A stretch of 64,000 bases of DNA, taken from positions 1,674,001-1,738,000 of the forward strand of contig JAWKWE010000004.1 of the NCBI GenBank assembly GCA_041397645.1. The letters are read 5' to 3'. Both the position numbers and the translations under genes were made by a program. Source of the stretch: Hyphomicrobiaceae bacterium (lineage in GTDB: Bacteria > Pseudomonadota > Alphaproteobacteria > Rhizobiales > Hyphomicrobiaceae). Below the pieces are notes generated by a model, which saw only the letters and a list, made by a program, of their open reading frames with translations, made no database searches and was not told the origin of the DNA. Positions 34,525-44,334 of the stretch are shown one piece after another. Each line of letters starts with the position of its first letter. The first letter of the stretch is position 1.

Positions 34525-35271
34525 ATGATCGTGCTGATTGAATTGAGGGCGTCCGTGGCAAAGGCCTACCTCGATGGACTTGACCGGCTTGGAATGATGG
34601 GCCTGCATCTGGAGCCGCAGGAGTTTGAAGACTGGATAGGATCGTGCGGGGATGCGGAACTATCGGCAGTTGAAGCAGTGATAGCCGGTGATTTCGACGG
34701 GCGGGAGGCGATACCGCGTATGCTCCAAGGCCTGGATCACATCGCAACGATCGCGTTGGTCGATCGTCGCGCTCTGGAAAACACCCTGGCGATGTTCGCG
34801 GCGGGATTCGATGACGTGATTGCGAAGCCCGTCCACGTGCGAGAAATTCTAGCGCGTGTCGGCTGCATCGGTAAGCGTAGCAAGCAGGGGCGCGAAGAGC
34901 CTCCAGCAGGTGACCTTTCGGTCTTTGCCGATGGTCGCGACCCGGTTGTGAACGGTGCTGTATTGTGCCTGCCGCGAAGAGAGAGGCGAATTCTGGAATG
35001 CCTCTACCAGTCGGCTGGGGCGTGGATGACCAAGACGCAAATCTACAATCGAGTCTACGGCGTCTTTAACGATCAGTTCGACGAAAGCGTTATCGAAAGT
35101 CACATCTGCCGTTTGCGCCGGCGACTGAAAACGAAGCTGGGATACGATCCCGTCGAGTCACAGCGATATCTCGGCTATCGCTTGAACCTCGCACGCAACG
35201 AGCGTCATTGCCACAACTCCGCAAGCTCTAAGCAATCGCTTAGAGGTATTGTTTCTCAAGCTATGAATTGA
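34525..35271 (+). CDS. OmpR-type flagellar transcriptional regulator (FtcR/Rem type)
   Basis: A 248-residue regulator. The N-terminal domain (MIVLIELRASVAKAYLDGLDRL and following, to about 118) resembles a degenerate receiver domain without a clear phosphoacceptor aspartate. The C-terminal winged-helix domain (about 140-225) contains LPRRERRILECLYQSAGAWMTK and the recognition segment DESVIESHICRLRRRLKTKLG. In Brucella (FtcR) and Sinorhizobium (Rem) such regulators sit directly upstream of flgE and control flagellar genes, and the position is the same here. GGAGG upstream favours the ATG at 34525. Confidence 0.88.
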   Translation: MIVLIELRASVAKAYLDGLDRLGMMGLHLEPQEFEDWIGSCGDAELSAVEAVIAGDFDGREAIPRMLQGLDHIATIALVDRRALENTLAMFAAGFDDVIAKPVHVREILARVGCIGKRSKQGREEPPAGDLSVFADGRDPVVNGAVLCLPRRERRILECLYQSAGAWMTKTQIYNRVYGVFNDQFDESVIESHICRLRRRLKTKLGYDPVESQRYLGYRLNLARNERHCHNSASSKQSLRGIVSQAMN

Positions 35272-35286
35272 GATGTCGAGGCGGCG

Positions 35287-36543
35287 ATGAGCATCTACGG
35301 GACTATGCGCACGAGTGTGTCGGGCATGGCGGCACAATCAGACCGATTGAGTACGATCGGCGATAACGTAGCGAACGTCGGTACAACCGGATACAAGAGA
35401 GTTTCGACGGAATTCTCATCGCTTGTGCATCAGGCTGTTGGAACGATCTATGAGTCCGGAGCTGTGGAAACTACGGTCCGTCACAGCAATGATGAGCAGG
35501 GGACGTTCAACTATACAAATTCGGCAACCGACTTGGCGGTCAATGGCCGGGGGTTCTTCCTCGTGCAGTCGCCTGGCGGTGGTATTCTTATGACTAGAGC
35601 CGGCGCGTTTACGCCAAATGCAAATGGTGAACTCGTAAATTCGGCAGGTGGAACGCTGCTTGGTTACAATGCAGAGGCTGGGACCGGATCTGTTGTCGTC
35701 AATGGAACAGCTGGTCTTGAGCCCGTCAAGCTGGCAACGCTTGCTATTCGTGCCGTTCCCACAGACGCCGGCGTTCTTGCCGCCAATTTGCCCGCCGACG
35801 CCAATGTCGTTGCCGCCGCCGATCTGCCCGCGAGTAACGGGGCTTCAGCGACCTATTCGGCGCGTACATCATTAGTGTCGTACAATTCCCTGGGTGGCGA
35901 GGTTACGCTGGACGTCTATTTCGCAAAGACGGCAACCAACGCATGGCAAGTCTCCATTTTCGACCGTGCGGCTGCTTCGGGTAGCGGCTCATTTCCCTAT
36001 GCTTCGGGGCCGCTCGCGACGTCGAACTTGGCTTTTAGCCCCACGACTGGACGTCTCAATAGCCTGCCTGCGGCGATTGCCGTGCCGGTGCCTGGAGGCG
36101 TGAGCGCGGCGGTCGATCTTAGCAATCTGTCGCAATTCTCAGGCGACTTCTCGATTGCGAATGCTGACATGAATGGCACCCCAGCGGTGCCCGTCAAGAA
36201 TTTTGAAATGTCCGAGGAGGGTATTCTCTCGGCGGTCTACGCTAACGGTTCGCGCGCGCCTCTCTATCAAGTGCCGCTTGGTTATGTGAACAGCCCCGAC
36301 AATTTAACAACCATTTCGGGTAATGCGTTCCTGCCGAATTCGCTGTCAGGTGATCTTCAATTGGGAATAGGGGCCAGTTCGGGATTGGGCTCCTTCGTCT
36401 CAGGTGCTCTCGAGCAGTCAAAAGTCGATATTGCGAGTGAGATGACGGCGATGATCGAGGCGCAAAGAAACTATACGGCCAATTCTCGCGTGTTTCAGAC
36501 CGGCGCAGATCTGGCTGAAGTCGCCGTCAATCTCAGGAGCTAA
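35287..36543 (+). CDS. flgE: Flagellar hook protein FlgE
   Basis: A 418-residue hook subunit exported by the type III gate. The N-terminus MSIYGTMRTSVSGMAAQSDR leads to DNVANVGTTGYKRVSTEFSS. The central FlgE/F/G core contains VNGRGFFLVQSPGGGILMTRAG. The C-terminus has GSFVSGALEQSKVDIASEMTAMIEAQRNYTANS. It lies 15 bases after the regulator gene with a good ribosome-binding site, so they may be co-transcribed. Confidence 0.96.
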   Translation: MSIYGTMRTSVSGMAAQSDRLSTIGDNVANVGTTGYKRVSTEFSSLVHQAVGTIYESGAVETTVRHSNDEQGTFNYTNSATDLAVNGRGFFLVQSPGGGILMTRAGAFTPNANGELVNSAGGTLLGYNAEAGTGSVVVNGTAGLEPVKLATLAIRAVPTDAGVLAANLPADANVVAAADLPASNGASATYSARTSLVSYNSLGGEVTLDVYFAKTATNAWQVSIFDRAAASGSGSFPYASGPLATSNLAFSPTTGRLNSLPAAIAVPVPGGVSAAVDLSNLSQFSGDFSIANADMNGTPAVPVKNFEMSEEGILSAVYANGSRAPLYQVPLGYVNSPDNLTTISGNAFLPNSLSGDLQLGIGASSGLGSFVSGALEQSKVDIASEMTAMIEAQRNYTANSRVFQTGADLAEVAVNLRS

Positions 36544-36575
36544 TGTCATACGCCGCAGGATAGAAGGGGTGGCGG

Positions 36576-38048
36576 ATGTCGCTTTCGTCGGCATGGTCGG
36601 TTTCTCTGTCGGGGCTTTCCACCGCCTCTGATCAATTAGCGCTTGTTTCGAGAAACGTTTCGCGCGCAGGGGATGCCGAAGCGGTCCGCAAGGTCGGACG
36701 TCAGGTCACATTGGCCGACGGCTCGGTTCGCCTCGCGCAAGTGAGCCGTACATCCGATCCGATTTTGCTTGAAGGAAGCTTGGTTGCCAATGCAGAGGCA
36801 AGTCGGCAAGGAGCTGTCTCGCAGGCTTTGGACCAGCTCTATTCCAGCGTTCTAGATCCCTCTCTCAATGCTTCACCCGCAGCGCGCATCGCAGACCTCG
36901 AAGCACAGCTCAGAACGCTCGCCAACAATCCCTCGGATCGAGCGTCGGGCCTGCAAGTGATTTCCTCAGCGCGGGCAGTGGTGTCGTCGTTGAGCGACAT
37001 GTCGAATATCATCCAGACAGTGCGCTCAGATGCGGATCAGGCGATTGCGGACTCAGTCACGAGCATCAATGCGTCGCTCGCAAATCTGGAGAAGGTCAAT
37101 CGCGAGATCTTAACGTCTGCACAGGGCGCCGACATCACGGACCAACTCGACCGCCGTGATACGATTCTAGCAGAGCTTTCCGACCAGATAGGTATTCGTA
37201 CCGTGTCGCGCGGTGGGAACGATATCGCCGTCTATACCGACGGTGGTGTCGTTCTGTTCGAAACCGTTGCGCGGGAGGTGAGCTTTGCGGCCAGCGGAAC
37301 GTTGGGGCCTAGCAGTCAAGGCGCCAACGTTGTTGTAGACGGGGTCGAGGTGACTGGGCCAAATGCCGTGATGCCATTGAAGTCGGGGCGGATCGCCGGG
37401 TTGGTTGATATACGCGATACCATTTCTCCTGTCTTTCAGGCGCAAGCGGACGAGATGGCAAGGGCTCTGATTGAAGCATTCGCAGACAAGGACCAATCCG
37501 CAAGTGGTAAGCCGGACCTGCCGGGCTTATTTACGTGGCCCAGTAACACGATCTTGCCCAGCGGGACCCAAGTAGCGGGCTTTGCCGCCGTAATTGCTGT
37601 GAATGATCAGATTGATCCCACTCAGGGTGGTGATTTGCGCTACTTGCGCGATGGTGGCGCGTCCGCACCTTCAGACCCAGATTACAACGCCAATCCAGAT
37701 CAGTTGGCAGGATTTTCGAGCCGCATCCTAGAGCTGATTGATGGGTTGTCGGCGTCACGTCAGTTCGATGGAACTTCTCAACTCGATCAACAGGTCGATC
37801 TCAAGACATTCTCTTCGCAAAGTGTGGGTTGGCTCAATGAGCTTCGGCAGACCACCAGCGATCGCTACGAGCTTAGCTCGACGGTGCGAGGTCGCGCTTC
37901 GCAAAGCCTTTTCAGTGCTACTGGCGTCAACCTGGATCAGGAGATGTCAGATCTGTTGCGGTTCGAGCAATCATACCAAGCCGCGAGCCGACTGATTGCG
38001 ACGGTAGATCAGATGATAAGGACCATTATCGAGACGGCGGGGCCGTAA
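36576..38048 (+). CDS. flgK: Flagellar hook-associated protein FlgK (HAP1)
   Basis: A 490-residue junction protein between hook and filament. The N-terminus resembles the rod/hook family (SLSGLSTASDQLALVSRNVSRAGD). A helical region follows with LDPSLNASPAARIADLEAQLRTL and TDQLDRRDTILAELSDQIGI. The C-terminus has the HAP motif LDQEMSDLLRFEQSYQAASRLIATVDQM. Its stop codon overlaps the flgL start by one base. Confidence 0.95.
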   Translation: MSLSSAWSVSLSGLSTASDQLALVSRNVSRAGDAEAVRKVGRQVTLADGSVRLAQVSRTSDPILLEGSLVANAEASRQGAVSQALDQLYSSVLDPSLNASPAARIADLEAQLRTLANNPSDRASGLQVISSARAVVSSLSDMSNIIQTVRSDADQAIADSVTSINASLANLEKVNREILTSAQGADITDQLDRRDTILAELSDQIGIRTVSRGGNDIAVYTDGGVVLFETVAREVSFAASGTLGPSSQGANVVVDGVEVTGPNAVMPLKSGRIAGLVDIRDTISPVFQAQADEMARALIEAFADKDQSASGKPDLPGLFTWPSNTILPSGTQVAGFAAVIAVNDQIDPTQGGDLRYLRDGGASAPSDPDYNANPDQLAGFSSRILELIDGLSASRQFDGTSQLDQQVDLKTFSSQSVGWLNELRQTTSDRYELSSTVRGRASQSLFSATGVNLDQEMSDLLRFEQSYQAASRLIATVDQMIRTIIETAGP

Positions 38049-39100
38049 TGATAACCATGCCTCTTTCAACGCTGGCGTCTATAAGCGCATCATTTTCCTC
38101 CACGATACGGCGCACGCAAAGCGAGATGTCGAGAATACAGACGGAGGTTGCGAGTGGGCGCAAAGCTGATACCGGGCAAGACCTTGGATCGGCAACAGTG
38201 TTGCTCGTTTCATTTCGCCAGGAGGTGAGCGTTCTCGGCAGCGCAATAGATTCCAACGGGCAAGTTGCAGGCAGGCTCGTCGCGACGCAAAACGCGATGA
38301 CGTCAATTGTAGCGTTCGCACAGTCGGCGCTTCAATCCGTGATCGCTGCCCGCAGTGATCCGCAAGCGCGTGAAGTGGCGATAGAGCAAGCTCGCGGAAC
38401 GCTCAAGTCCTTTATAGAGACCGCCAATACAAGCTATAGCGGATCTTACGTTTTCAGCGGAATGTCCACGCAGACAGCGCCGTTCTCCGACTACTACGCA
38501 ACCCCGCCTGCTGCGTCGCGCACTTCGATAGAGAACGCTTTCGTCGGTGAATTTGGCGTGGGGCTTGCGGATCCGTCAGTCGAAAACATCTCGGCAAGTT
38601 CCATGCAGGCGTTTCTCGATAACGCATATGCAAGCCTCTTCGATGATACGAGCTGGTCGACCAATTGGACCTCAGCCACGACGCAGGGAGCGTTAAGCCG
38701 CATTTCAGTGACACAGACGGTAGAAATTCCGATTACCGCCCAGGCGCAAGCGTTTCGAGATATCGCCCAGTCATTGGCGCTTGTGGCAGATGTGGGGGCA
38801 TCGGAAATAAACGACTCCGCATTCGACACCGTCGTCGATCAAGCATCGAAGGGGCTGAGTAAAGGCATCGCGCTCATGGGCGTTGCGCAAGCTGATGTTG
38901 GTGTTGTGCAAAAGCAGGTGAGCGATGCATCGGACCGGATGTCTCTGCGTAAGGACCTTGTTAGCCAGCACGTCAGTGATGCCGAAGGCGTCGATTTTAC
39001 AGCGTTGTCGGTGCGTCTCAATACACTCATGAGTCAGTTGGAGGCTTCGTATGCGATCACCGGTCGCCTCCAGCAGCTCAGCCTTCTCAACGCTATCTAG
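38048..39100 (+). CDS. flgL: Flagellar hook-associated protein FlgL (HAP3)
   Basis: A 350-residue flagellin-like junction protein. It has the N-terminal helical region RRTQSEMSRIQTEVASGRKAD and the C-terminal half with DAEGVDFTALSVRLNTLMSQLEASYAITGRLQQLSLL, typical of FlgL. It starts at the ATG overlapping the flgK stop; an ATG four codons later is also possible. Confidence 0.94.
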   Translation: MITMPLSTLASISASFSSTIRRTQSEMSRIQTEVASGRKADTGQDLGSATVLLVSFRQEVSVLGSAIDSNGQVAGRLVATQNAMTSIVAFAQSALQSVIAARSDPQAREVAIEQARGTLKSFIETANTSYSGSYVFSGMSTQTAPFSDYYATPPAASRTSIENAFVGEFGVGLADPSVENISASSMQAFLDNAYASLFDDTSWSTNWTSATTQGALSRISVTQTVEIPITAQAQAFRDIAQSLALVADVGASEINDSAFDTVVDQASKGLSKGIALMGVAQADVGVVQKQVSDASDRMSLRKDLVSQHVSDAEGVDFTALSVRLNTLMSQLEASYAITGRLQQLSLLNAI

Positions 39101-39147
39101 GCGATGTTGAGAAGATCTCGGATAGCTGCAGGTGCGGGGAGACGGAC

Positions 39148-39498
39148 ATGTATCGGTTAGCCTATTCGGAAGTTGCGTCAGACGGACTGAAGGAACACCG
39201 GTATTCCGAAAGGGAAGTTTTATTGAAGTCGATAAGCATGATGGAGCGTGCGGAGCAACAGGGCATTAAATCTCTTGAAACCATTGAAGCGACGCATTTT
39301 GTGGCCCGACTTTGGTGCCATCTGATCGACGATCTTGGGGGGGCAGATAACTCGCTTGCTATCGAACTACGTGCCCAGCTGATCTCTATAGGTCTTTTCA
39401 TGATCAAGACGGCCGACGAAATCAGAAACGGAAAGCAAAAGAGCTTCCGATCGATGATCGAGATCACCGCGAGCATTGCAGAAGGTCTTAAGGGATGA
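39148..39498 (+). CDS. flaF: Flagellar biosynthesis regulator FlaF
   Basis: A 116-residue small protein with YSEREVLLKSISMMERAEQQG and the C-terminal KQKSFRSMIEITASIAEGL, the FlaF family pattern. FlaF and FlbT act together in alphaproteobacteria to control flagellin synthesis and secretion after transcription. GGGAG lies upstream of the ATG. It overlaps flbT by 4 bases. Confidence 0.94.
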   Translation: MYRLAYSEVASDGLKEHRYSEREVLLKSISMMERAEQQGIKSLETIEATHFVARLWCHLIDDLGGADNSLAIELRAQLISIGLFMIKTADEIRNGKQKSFRSMIEITASIAEGLKG

Positions 39499-39965
39499 CG
39501 ACTCTCAAAATTTCTCTTAGGGCGGGAGAAAAGATTTTCATCAACGGCGCAGTTCTTCGCGCTGACCGTAAGGTGTCGTTGGAGTTTCTGAACAACGTCA
39601 CGTTTCTGCTGGAGCAGCACGTCCTTAGGCCGGAGGATACGATCACGCCGCTTCGTCAGCTCTATTTCATGATCCAGACGGCGATTATGGAGCCCAAATC
39701 ATCGCAAGAAGCAATCGTCATGGCGGGTTGCTCAATCCGTGCGGCAAAAACGGTGTTCGCGAACCCGACAGTTCTAGCAGACCTTGAGGCGGTCGAGGGG
39801 TTGCTGGAAAGAGAGCGCTACTATGAGTGTTTGAGGCTGCTGAGAAATCTCTTTGAGATTGAGGAACACTTGATGCGAGGCATTTCAATGCGTGATGCTC
39901 ATGCAATCGATGAGAGCGGCTTAGCGGAACTCGAACTGCAAAGGCAGGTGGTGCCATGCAGGTAG
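39495..39965 (+). CDS. flbT: Flagellin translation regulator FlbT
   Basis: A 156-residue protein beginning MTTLKISLRAGEKIFINGAV with the family motif NNVTFLLEQHVLRPEDTITPLRQLYFM. In Caulobacter FlbT binds flagellin mRNA leaders and lowers their stability when the hook is incomplete. The two flagellin genes at 25.1-27.3 kb are the likely targets. It overlaps flgD by 10 bases. Confidence 0.95.
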   Translation: MTTLKISLRAGEKIFINGAVLRADRKVSLEFLNNVTFLLEQHVLRPEDTITPLRQLYFMIQTAIMEPKSSQEAIVMAGCSIRAAKTVFANPTVLADLEAVEGLLERERYYECLRLLRNLFEIEEHLMRGISMRDAHAIDESGLAELELQRQVVPCR

Positions 39966-40369
39966 GATCGACGACTGCGGCGACCAGCGCGGGCGCTGCC
40001 GATACATCGGCGAATTCATCGAAGACCGGTCTTGACCTTGGCTATGACGCTTTCCTCAAGCTGCTGTTGGCGCAGCTCAAGAACCAGGATCCAACCAAAC
40101 CTATGGATGCGACTCAGTATGTGTCGCAGCTCGCTACGCTGTCGCAACTTGAGCAGACGATCAAACAGAGTGACAAGCTTGATGAGCTGCTACAAAACTC
40201 CGCTTACCAACAGGCCACTTCTATCCTTGGCAAAACGTTGAGCTCAAAGTCAGGGGATGTCAGTGGAATCGTAACCGCGGTTGACATCCTTTCAGATGGG
40301 GTGTGGGCGACGCTTCAGGACGGGCAGAAAATCCTGCTGGAGGAGGGCGTCAGCCTCGGTACGCCATGA
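39956..40369 (+). CDS. flgD: Flagellar hook assembly protein FlgD
   Basis: A 137-residue hook-cap protein with a Ser/Ala-rich start and the FlgD motif YDAFLKLLLAQLKNQDPTKPM followed by QYVSQLATLSQLEQT. It is short compared with enteric FlgD (about 230) and lacks the large C-terminal tudor/fibronectin region. This is normal in Hyphomicrobiales. Its stop overlaps the fliQ start by 4 bases. Confidence 0.94.
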   Translation: MQVGSTTAATSAGAADTSANSSKTGLDLGYDAFLKLLLAQLKNQDPTKPMDATQYVSQLATLSQLEQTIKQSDKLDELLQNSAYQQATSILGKTLSSKSGDVSGIVTAVDILSDGVWATLQDGQKILLEEGVSLGTP

Positions 40370-40635
40370 ACCAGGCGGATGCGGCCGAACTTTTGCAGTT
40401 AGCCATATGGGTCTCGCTGGTCATCTGCGCGCCTGTCGTCGCTGCGGTGATGGTGGTGGGTGTAACGATCTCGCTGTTGCAGGCGCTTACGCAAATTCAG
40501 GAGGTTACCTTGACCTTCGTACCCAAAATCATCGTCGCCCTCATGGTGTTGATGGTGTCGGCACCCTTCATGGGGTCGCAGATAGCGGGCTTCGCGACAA
40601 CCGTCTACAGCAGGATCGAGAGCACATCGCGATGA
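40366..40635 (+). CDS. fliQ: Flagellar export gate protein FliQ
   Basis: An 89-residue inner-membrane protein with two hydrophobic helices (about 14-40 and 52-78) and the motif ISLLQALTQIQEVTLTFVPKI, the FliQ signature. The ATG at 40366 is embedded in the flgD stop; an upstream in-frame start lies within flgD and is unlikely. Confidence 0.96.
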   Translation: MNQADAAELLQLAIWVSLVICAPVVAAVMVVGVTISLLQALTQIQEVTLTFVPKIIVALMVLMVSAPFMGSQIAGFATTVYSRIESTSR

Positions 40636-40662
40636 CTTGCGCGCCTGGTTGGAATTTATGAG

Positions 40663-42771
40663 TTGAGAGGGCCGTCATTGCGCGAGGCGGGGTCAGACAA
40701 GTCCCAATTGGGTGAGCAGACAACTGGTGTCGGCAATGACGTGGCTTTTGCCTTCGGCATCGTCACCATCCTCACAATTCTGTTTGTGCCGCTGCCCGGA
40801 TTTATGATCGATCTGGGACTGGCTTTCTCGATCTCGCTTTCCGTGCTGGTTCTCATGGTTGCGTTGTGGATTTCCCGTCCACTCGATTTCACCGCATTTC
40901 CCATCGTGTTGTTGATTGCGACGATGTTGAGGTTATCGCTCAATATTGCCACAACGCGGCTCATCTTATCTCAGGGATATGAGGGGGGAAACGCAGCGGG
41001 GCATGTGATCGCTGGCTTTGCCAGCTTTATCATGGGCGGCGATTTTGTGATCGGGGTGATCGTCTTCCTGATCCTCATAACCGTGAACTTCCTGGTTATC
41101 ACCAAAGGTGCAACCCGCATTGCCGAAGTCGGCGCTCGCTTTTCACTCGATGCGATGCCCGGCAAGCAAATGGCGATTGATGCGGATTTGTCGGCGGGAT
41201 TGATTGACGAGAAGGAAGCGCGTCGGCGGCGGCGGGAAGTTGAGGACGAAAGTGCTTTTTATGGCTCCATGGACGGTGCCTCGAAGTTTGTTCGCGGAGA
41301 TGCCATTGCTGGGCTGATCATCACCGCGATCAATATTGTCGGCGGCATCCTGATTGGCGTGATCCGGCACGGACTATCCGTCGATCGCTCAATGGATGTT
41401 TTTCTTCGCTTGTCGATCGGCGACGGGCTTGTCACGCAAATTCCGGCTCTCATTATTTCGCTTGCCGCAGGCATGATTGTATCGAAGGGAGGGACGCGGG
41501 AGTCTGCAGAAAAGGCCGTTTTTGGTCAGATCGGATCGCAGCCGCGTGCGGTCATGATAGCGGGTTTGGTCGTAGCGGCGCTTGGCTTGGCGCCCGGTCT
41601 CCCGATGGTGCCATTCGTATTACTGAGCGCCGCGTTGATGGTTGTCGCGGTGGTCATGCCCGCGCGAAGGCTCGCTGCGCAAAAATTGGTCGAGGTTGGC
41701 GAGGCTCAACGACAGGCAACAGAAGCTGCCGAGAGTGTTAGCGGAAGGGAGCTTCGGCCGCCAGCGGAGCTTGAGTTGGTCCTTGGGAGTCAGTTGGCCG
41801 GCCTGCTGCTGCAAAATGGAAATGAGATTGGCGTCCGCGTCGCGCGGATCAGGCGCAAGTTTGCGCTTCAGTTTGGCTTCGTCATCCCCGAAGTTAAGAT
41901 CAGCGATGATCTCGGGATCGCTCCGAAATCCTATCAGATCAAAATTCACGGAACGATCGTTGCCGTCGGTGATCTGCGTCCAGGGGAAGTTCTCGTCGTC
42001 TACGGTTCGGGACGAAAACCGCAGTTTCCAGGTGATGTTGCGACGGATCCGGCCTTTGGTATGCCGGCAATGTGGATCCCCGAAATGTTTACGATGGGAT
42101 TGCGGCAGGAGGGGTTTGCGCCGGTGGATAATGCTTCCGCTCTTTTGACGCACTTTGCGGAGGTCGTGCGCGTCAATCTGGCGTCCGTGTTTTCCTACAA
42201 GGATTTACGTGCCCTGATCGAGCGGCTTGATCCCGACTACCGCAAGCTCGTCGACGAAATTTGTCCCAGTCACATTTCAAATTCCGGTCTGCAGGCGGTT
42301 ATGAAGGCGCTTCTCTTGGAACGCGTCTCCATTCGAAATCTCCATCTTATTGTTGAAGCGGTAGCGGAGATCGCACCATTCACCAGAAAAATCGAGGCCA
42401 TCGCCGAGCATGTCCGAACCCGGATTTCACAGCAGATCTGCGGGGATCTCGCCGATGGAGCACACCTGAAAGTGCTGCGGCTCAGCAATCGTTGGGAGAT
42501 GGCCTTTCATCAAGCCTTGAAGAGGGATGCAAAAGGCGAGATCGTCGAGTTTGATTTGGATCCGCGCATGGTAGAGGCATTCGGCACCGAATGCAGCACG
42601 GCGGTGCATGAGCTTCTGGATCAAGGGCATCGGTTCGCCGTCGTCGCCAGCGCCGAGACACGGCCTTATGTCCGCCTCATCGTTGAAAGGATTTTCCCAA
42701 CCGTCAGCGTGATTTCTCACGCCGAGATCGGACGTGCAACCGGCATCGTGACATTGGGAACCATTCCATGA
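40663..42771 (+). CDS. flhA: Flagellar export gate protein FlhA
   Basis: A 702-residue inner-membrane protein, the nonameric export gate that receives substrates. There are eight membrane helices in the first half. The FHIPEP-family cytoplasmic loop contains EVGARFSLDAMPGKQMAIDAD and later RREVEDESAFYGSMDGASKFVRG. The C-terminal cytosolic domain spans about 350-702 (EVKISDDLGIAPKSYQI and the export-substrate docking region). The start is a TTG at 40663; no ATG or GTG lies close in frame. It overlaps fliR by 4 bases. Confidence 0.96.
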   Translation: MRGPSLREAGSDKSQLGEQTTGVGNDVAFAFGIVTILTILFVPLPGFMIDLGLAFSISLSVLVLMVALWISRPLDFTAFPIVLLIATMLRLSLNIATTRLILSQGYEGGNAAGHVIAGFASFIMGGDFVIGVIVFLILITVNFLVITKGATRIAEVGARFSLDAMPGKQMAIDADLSAGLIDEKEARRRRREVEDESAFYGSMDGASKFVRGDAIAGLIITAINIVGGILIGVIRHGLSVDRSMDVFLRLSIGDGLVTQIPALIISLAAGMIVSKGGTRESAEKAVFGQIGSQPRAVMIAGLVVAALGLAPGLPMVPFVLLSAALMVVAVVMPARRLAAQKLVEVGEAQRQATEAAESVSGRELRPPAELELVLGSQLAGLLLQNGNEIGVRVARIRRKFALQFGFVIPEVKISDDLGIAPKSYQIKIHGTIVAVGDLRPGEVLVVYGSGRKPQFPGDVATDPAFGMPAMWIPEMFTMGLRQEGFAPVDNASALLTHFAEVVRVNLASVFSYKDLRALIERLDPDYRKLVDEICPSHISNSGLQAVMKALLLERVSIRNLHLIVEAVAEIAPFTRKIEAIAEHVRTRISQQICGDLADGAHLKVLRLSNRWEMAFHQALKRDAKGEIVEFDLDPRMVEAFGTECSTAVHELLDQGHRFAVVASAETRPYVRLIVERIFPTVSVISHAEIGRATGIVTLGTIP

Positions 42772-43532
42772 CCGAGGAGCTCAAGCTCCGCGTATACGTC
42801 GGGATCATAGTGCTTGCGCGCGTATCGGCATTTTTGTCAGTAGCGCCGATACTGTCGGCATTGCGCATCCCTCCCATGGTGCGGGCGCACGTAGCATTGG
42901 TGTTGTCGTTTGCGTTGGCCGCCGGAATCTATCCCGCAGTTTCGGACATAGTGCAGACTGCTGCGGAGAGCAATTTCACGGGCATCGTTGCAATAGAAGT
43001 TATGAAAGGGCTTTTTTTTGGAGTCATCGTGCGACTGATCTTCGCAGCGTTGGCTTTTGCAGGAGACTTCATAAGTCATGCGGTAGGCTTCACGGGCATG
43101 ATGGTTCCGAACGTCATAGACGGCGACACGACAGGTCCGCTGGCCAACCTGTTCATGCTATCTACTGCCGTCTTGTTCTTCGTACATGATCTCCACCTGT
43201 TGCTGATCGAGCGGTTGATAGCGTCCTATGATACGCTCCCGATCGGTCAATCTTTGGATCGCTTGCGGGCGTTCGATGTTCTCGGCGCTACGTTGAGTTC
43301 AATTTTCTTCATTGCGCTCCAGATCAGCTCGCCGTTTGTCGTGTATGTCATGGTCTGCAACATACTTCTGGGGCTCGCCAATCGGCTTGTGCCGCAAGTG
43401 CCGATTCAACTCGTATCGGCTCCGTTGACCCTGGTTGGTGGGTTATTTGTTGCGATGTTTACGCTTGGACTTGCCGCCCAGGTGTTTCTGACATCCCTGG
43501 CCACAGGGTTGAGTGAACTCTATGGCAGATAG
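42768..43532 (+). CDS. fliR: Flagellar export gate protein FliR
   Basis: A 254-residue inner-membrane protein with about six hydrophobic helices and the motif VGFTGMMVPNVIDGDTTGPLANLFML. It forms the export gate core with FliP and FliQ. Its 3' end overlaps the next gene by 11 bases. Confidence 0.95.
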   Translation: MTEELKLRVYVGIIVLARVSAFLSVAPILSALRIPPMVRAHVALVLSFALAAGIYPAVSDIVQTAAESNFTGIVAIEVMKGLFFGVIVRLIFAALAFAGDFISHAVGFTGMMVPNVIDGDTTGPLANLFMLSTAVLFFVHDLHLLLIERLIASYDTLPIGQSLDRLRAFDVLGATLSSIFFIALQISSPFVVYVMVCNILLGLANRLVPQVPIQLVSAPLTLVGGLFVAMFTLGLAAQVFLTSLATGLSELYGR

Positions 43533-43923
43533 TAACGCGGATAAGCTCGAACGGATACGCAAGATTTTGGTTTTGCGTGAACGGCGTGCGCGCCGGGAAG
43601 CCGCTCGTTTGGCTAGTGGCATTACCGCTGGCACCGCGCTTCGATCAGATCTTCTATTGCGAGAGCACAGGCTGGAGTTTGCCGATCTGACACTGCGTTC
43701 GGTGGCACGTACCGTCGACATACTCGACAGAGGACTGCGGGTCCTCCACCAGCAGAATGCGGAGGCAATGGCCAAGGCGAACCGTGCCAGTCAGGCTTGC
43801 AATCGCCTCGTGGACCGGCTGGAAGAGCATCGTCTTGATGTGGAGCGCGAACAGGATGAAATGGCGACGACCGAACTGGTAAGTTCGCAAGGCACTTTCG
43901 TCCACCGCACAAGGTTGAGGTAA
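43522..43923 (+). CDS. fliJ: FliJ-like flagellar export chaperone
   Basis: A 133-residue, highly charged protein predicted to be almost all helix (MADSNADKLERIRKILVLRE, then DRLEEHRLDVEREQDEMA). Size, coiled-coil character and position after fliR fit FliJ, which couples FliI to FlhA. Sequence conservation in the FliJ family is low, so the name rests mainly on context. Confidence 0.6.
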   Translation: MADSNADKLERIRKILVLRERRARREAARLASGITAGTALRSDLLLREHRLEFADLTLRSVARTVDILDRGLRVLHQQNAEAMAKANRASQACNRLVDRLEEHRLDVEREQDEMATTELVSSQGTFVHRTRLR

Positions 43924-43971
43924 GCCGAACCGGCGTTAATCGAATGTCGTTAATTGGCGAAGGGGAGTATG

Positions 43972-44334
43972 ATGTTCGTTGAAAGCCTTGGGGGCCAGGC
44001 CCAGCCGCGCATTGCGCGGCAAGCGCAAGTTGGTACGCAACAGGACAACGCCTGGACGGCAGTGCTGAATCGGCTATCCCACGCGGATCCGTGTGCGGCA
44101 TCGGATCTACCGGGCAGCAAAGTTGAGCGAAAGTTGACGCAGCTCATGCTGTCGCAGACGCTTCGCCTGATCATGCCGCGCACCGGTACGTCCAACCGCG
44201 GGCTCGCCGCAGACACATGGCGAGAGTTTTTGGCAGATAATATTGCCGAAGCGGTTGCGCCCGCCGTCAGCCTGTTTAACGCTGGGGAGCATACACCCGC
44301 CGTGGATGCCGGGAGCAGTCGCGATGGGGGCTGA
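43972..44334 (+). CDS. flgJ: FlgJ-type rod-binding protein without muramidase domain
   Basis: A 120-residue protein with the FlgJ N-terminal rod-binding domain (KVERKLTQLMLSQTLRLIMP and DTWREFLADNIAEAVA). In enterobacteria FlgJ also carries a C-terminal peptidoglycan hydrolase; here that part is absent, as is usual in alphaproteobacteria. The likely start is the ATG at 43972, with ATG 43969 as alternative; AGGGGAG lies just upstream. It overlaps the next gene by 11 bases. Confidence 0.8.
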   Translation: MFVESLGGQAQPRIARQAQVGTQQDNAWTAVLNRLSHADPCAASDLPGSKVERKLTQLMLSQTLRLIMPRTGTSNRGLAADTWREFLADNIAEAVAPAVSLFNAGEHTPAVDAGSSRDGG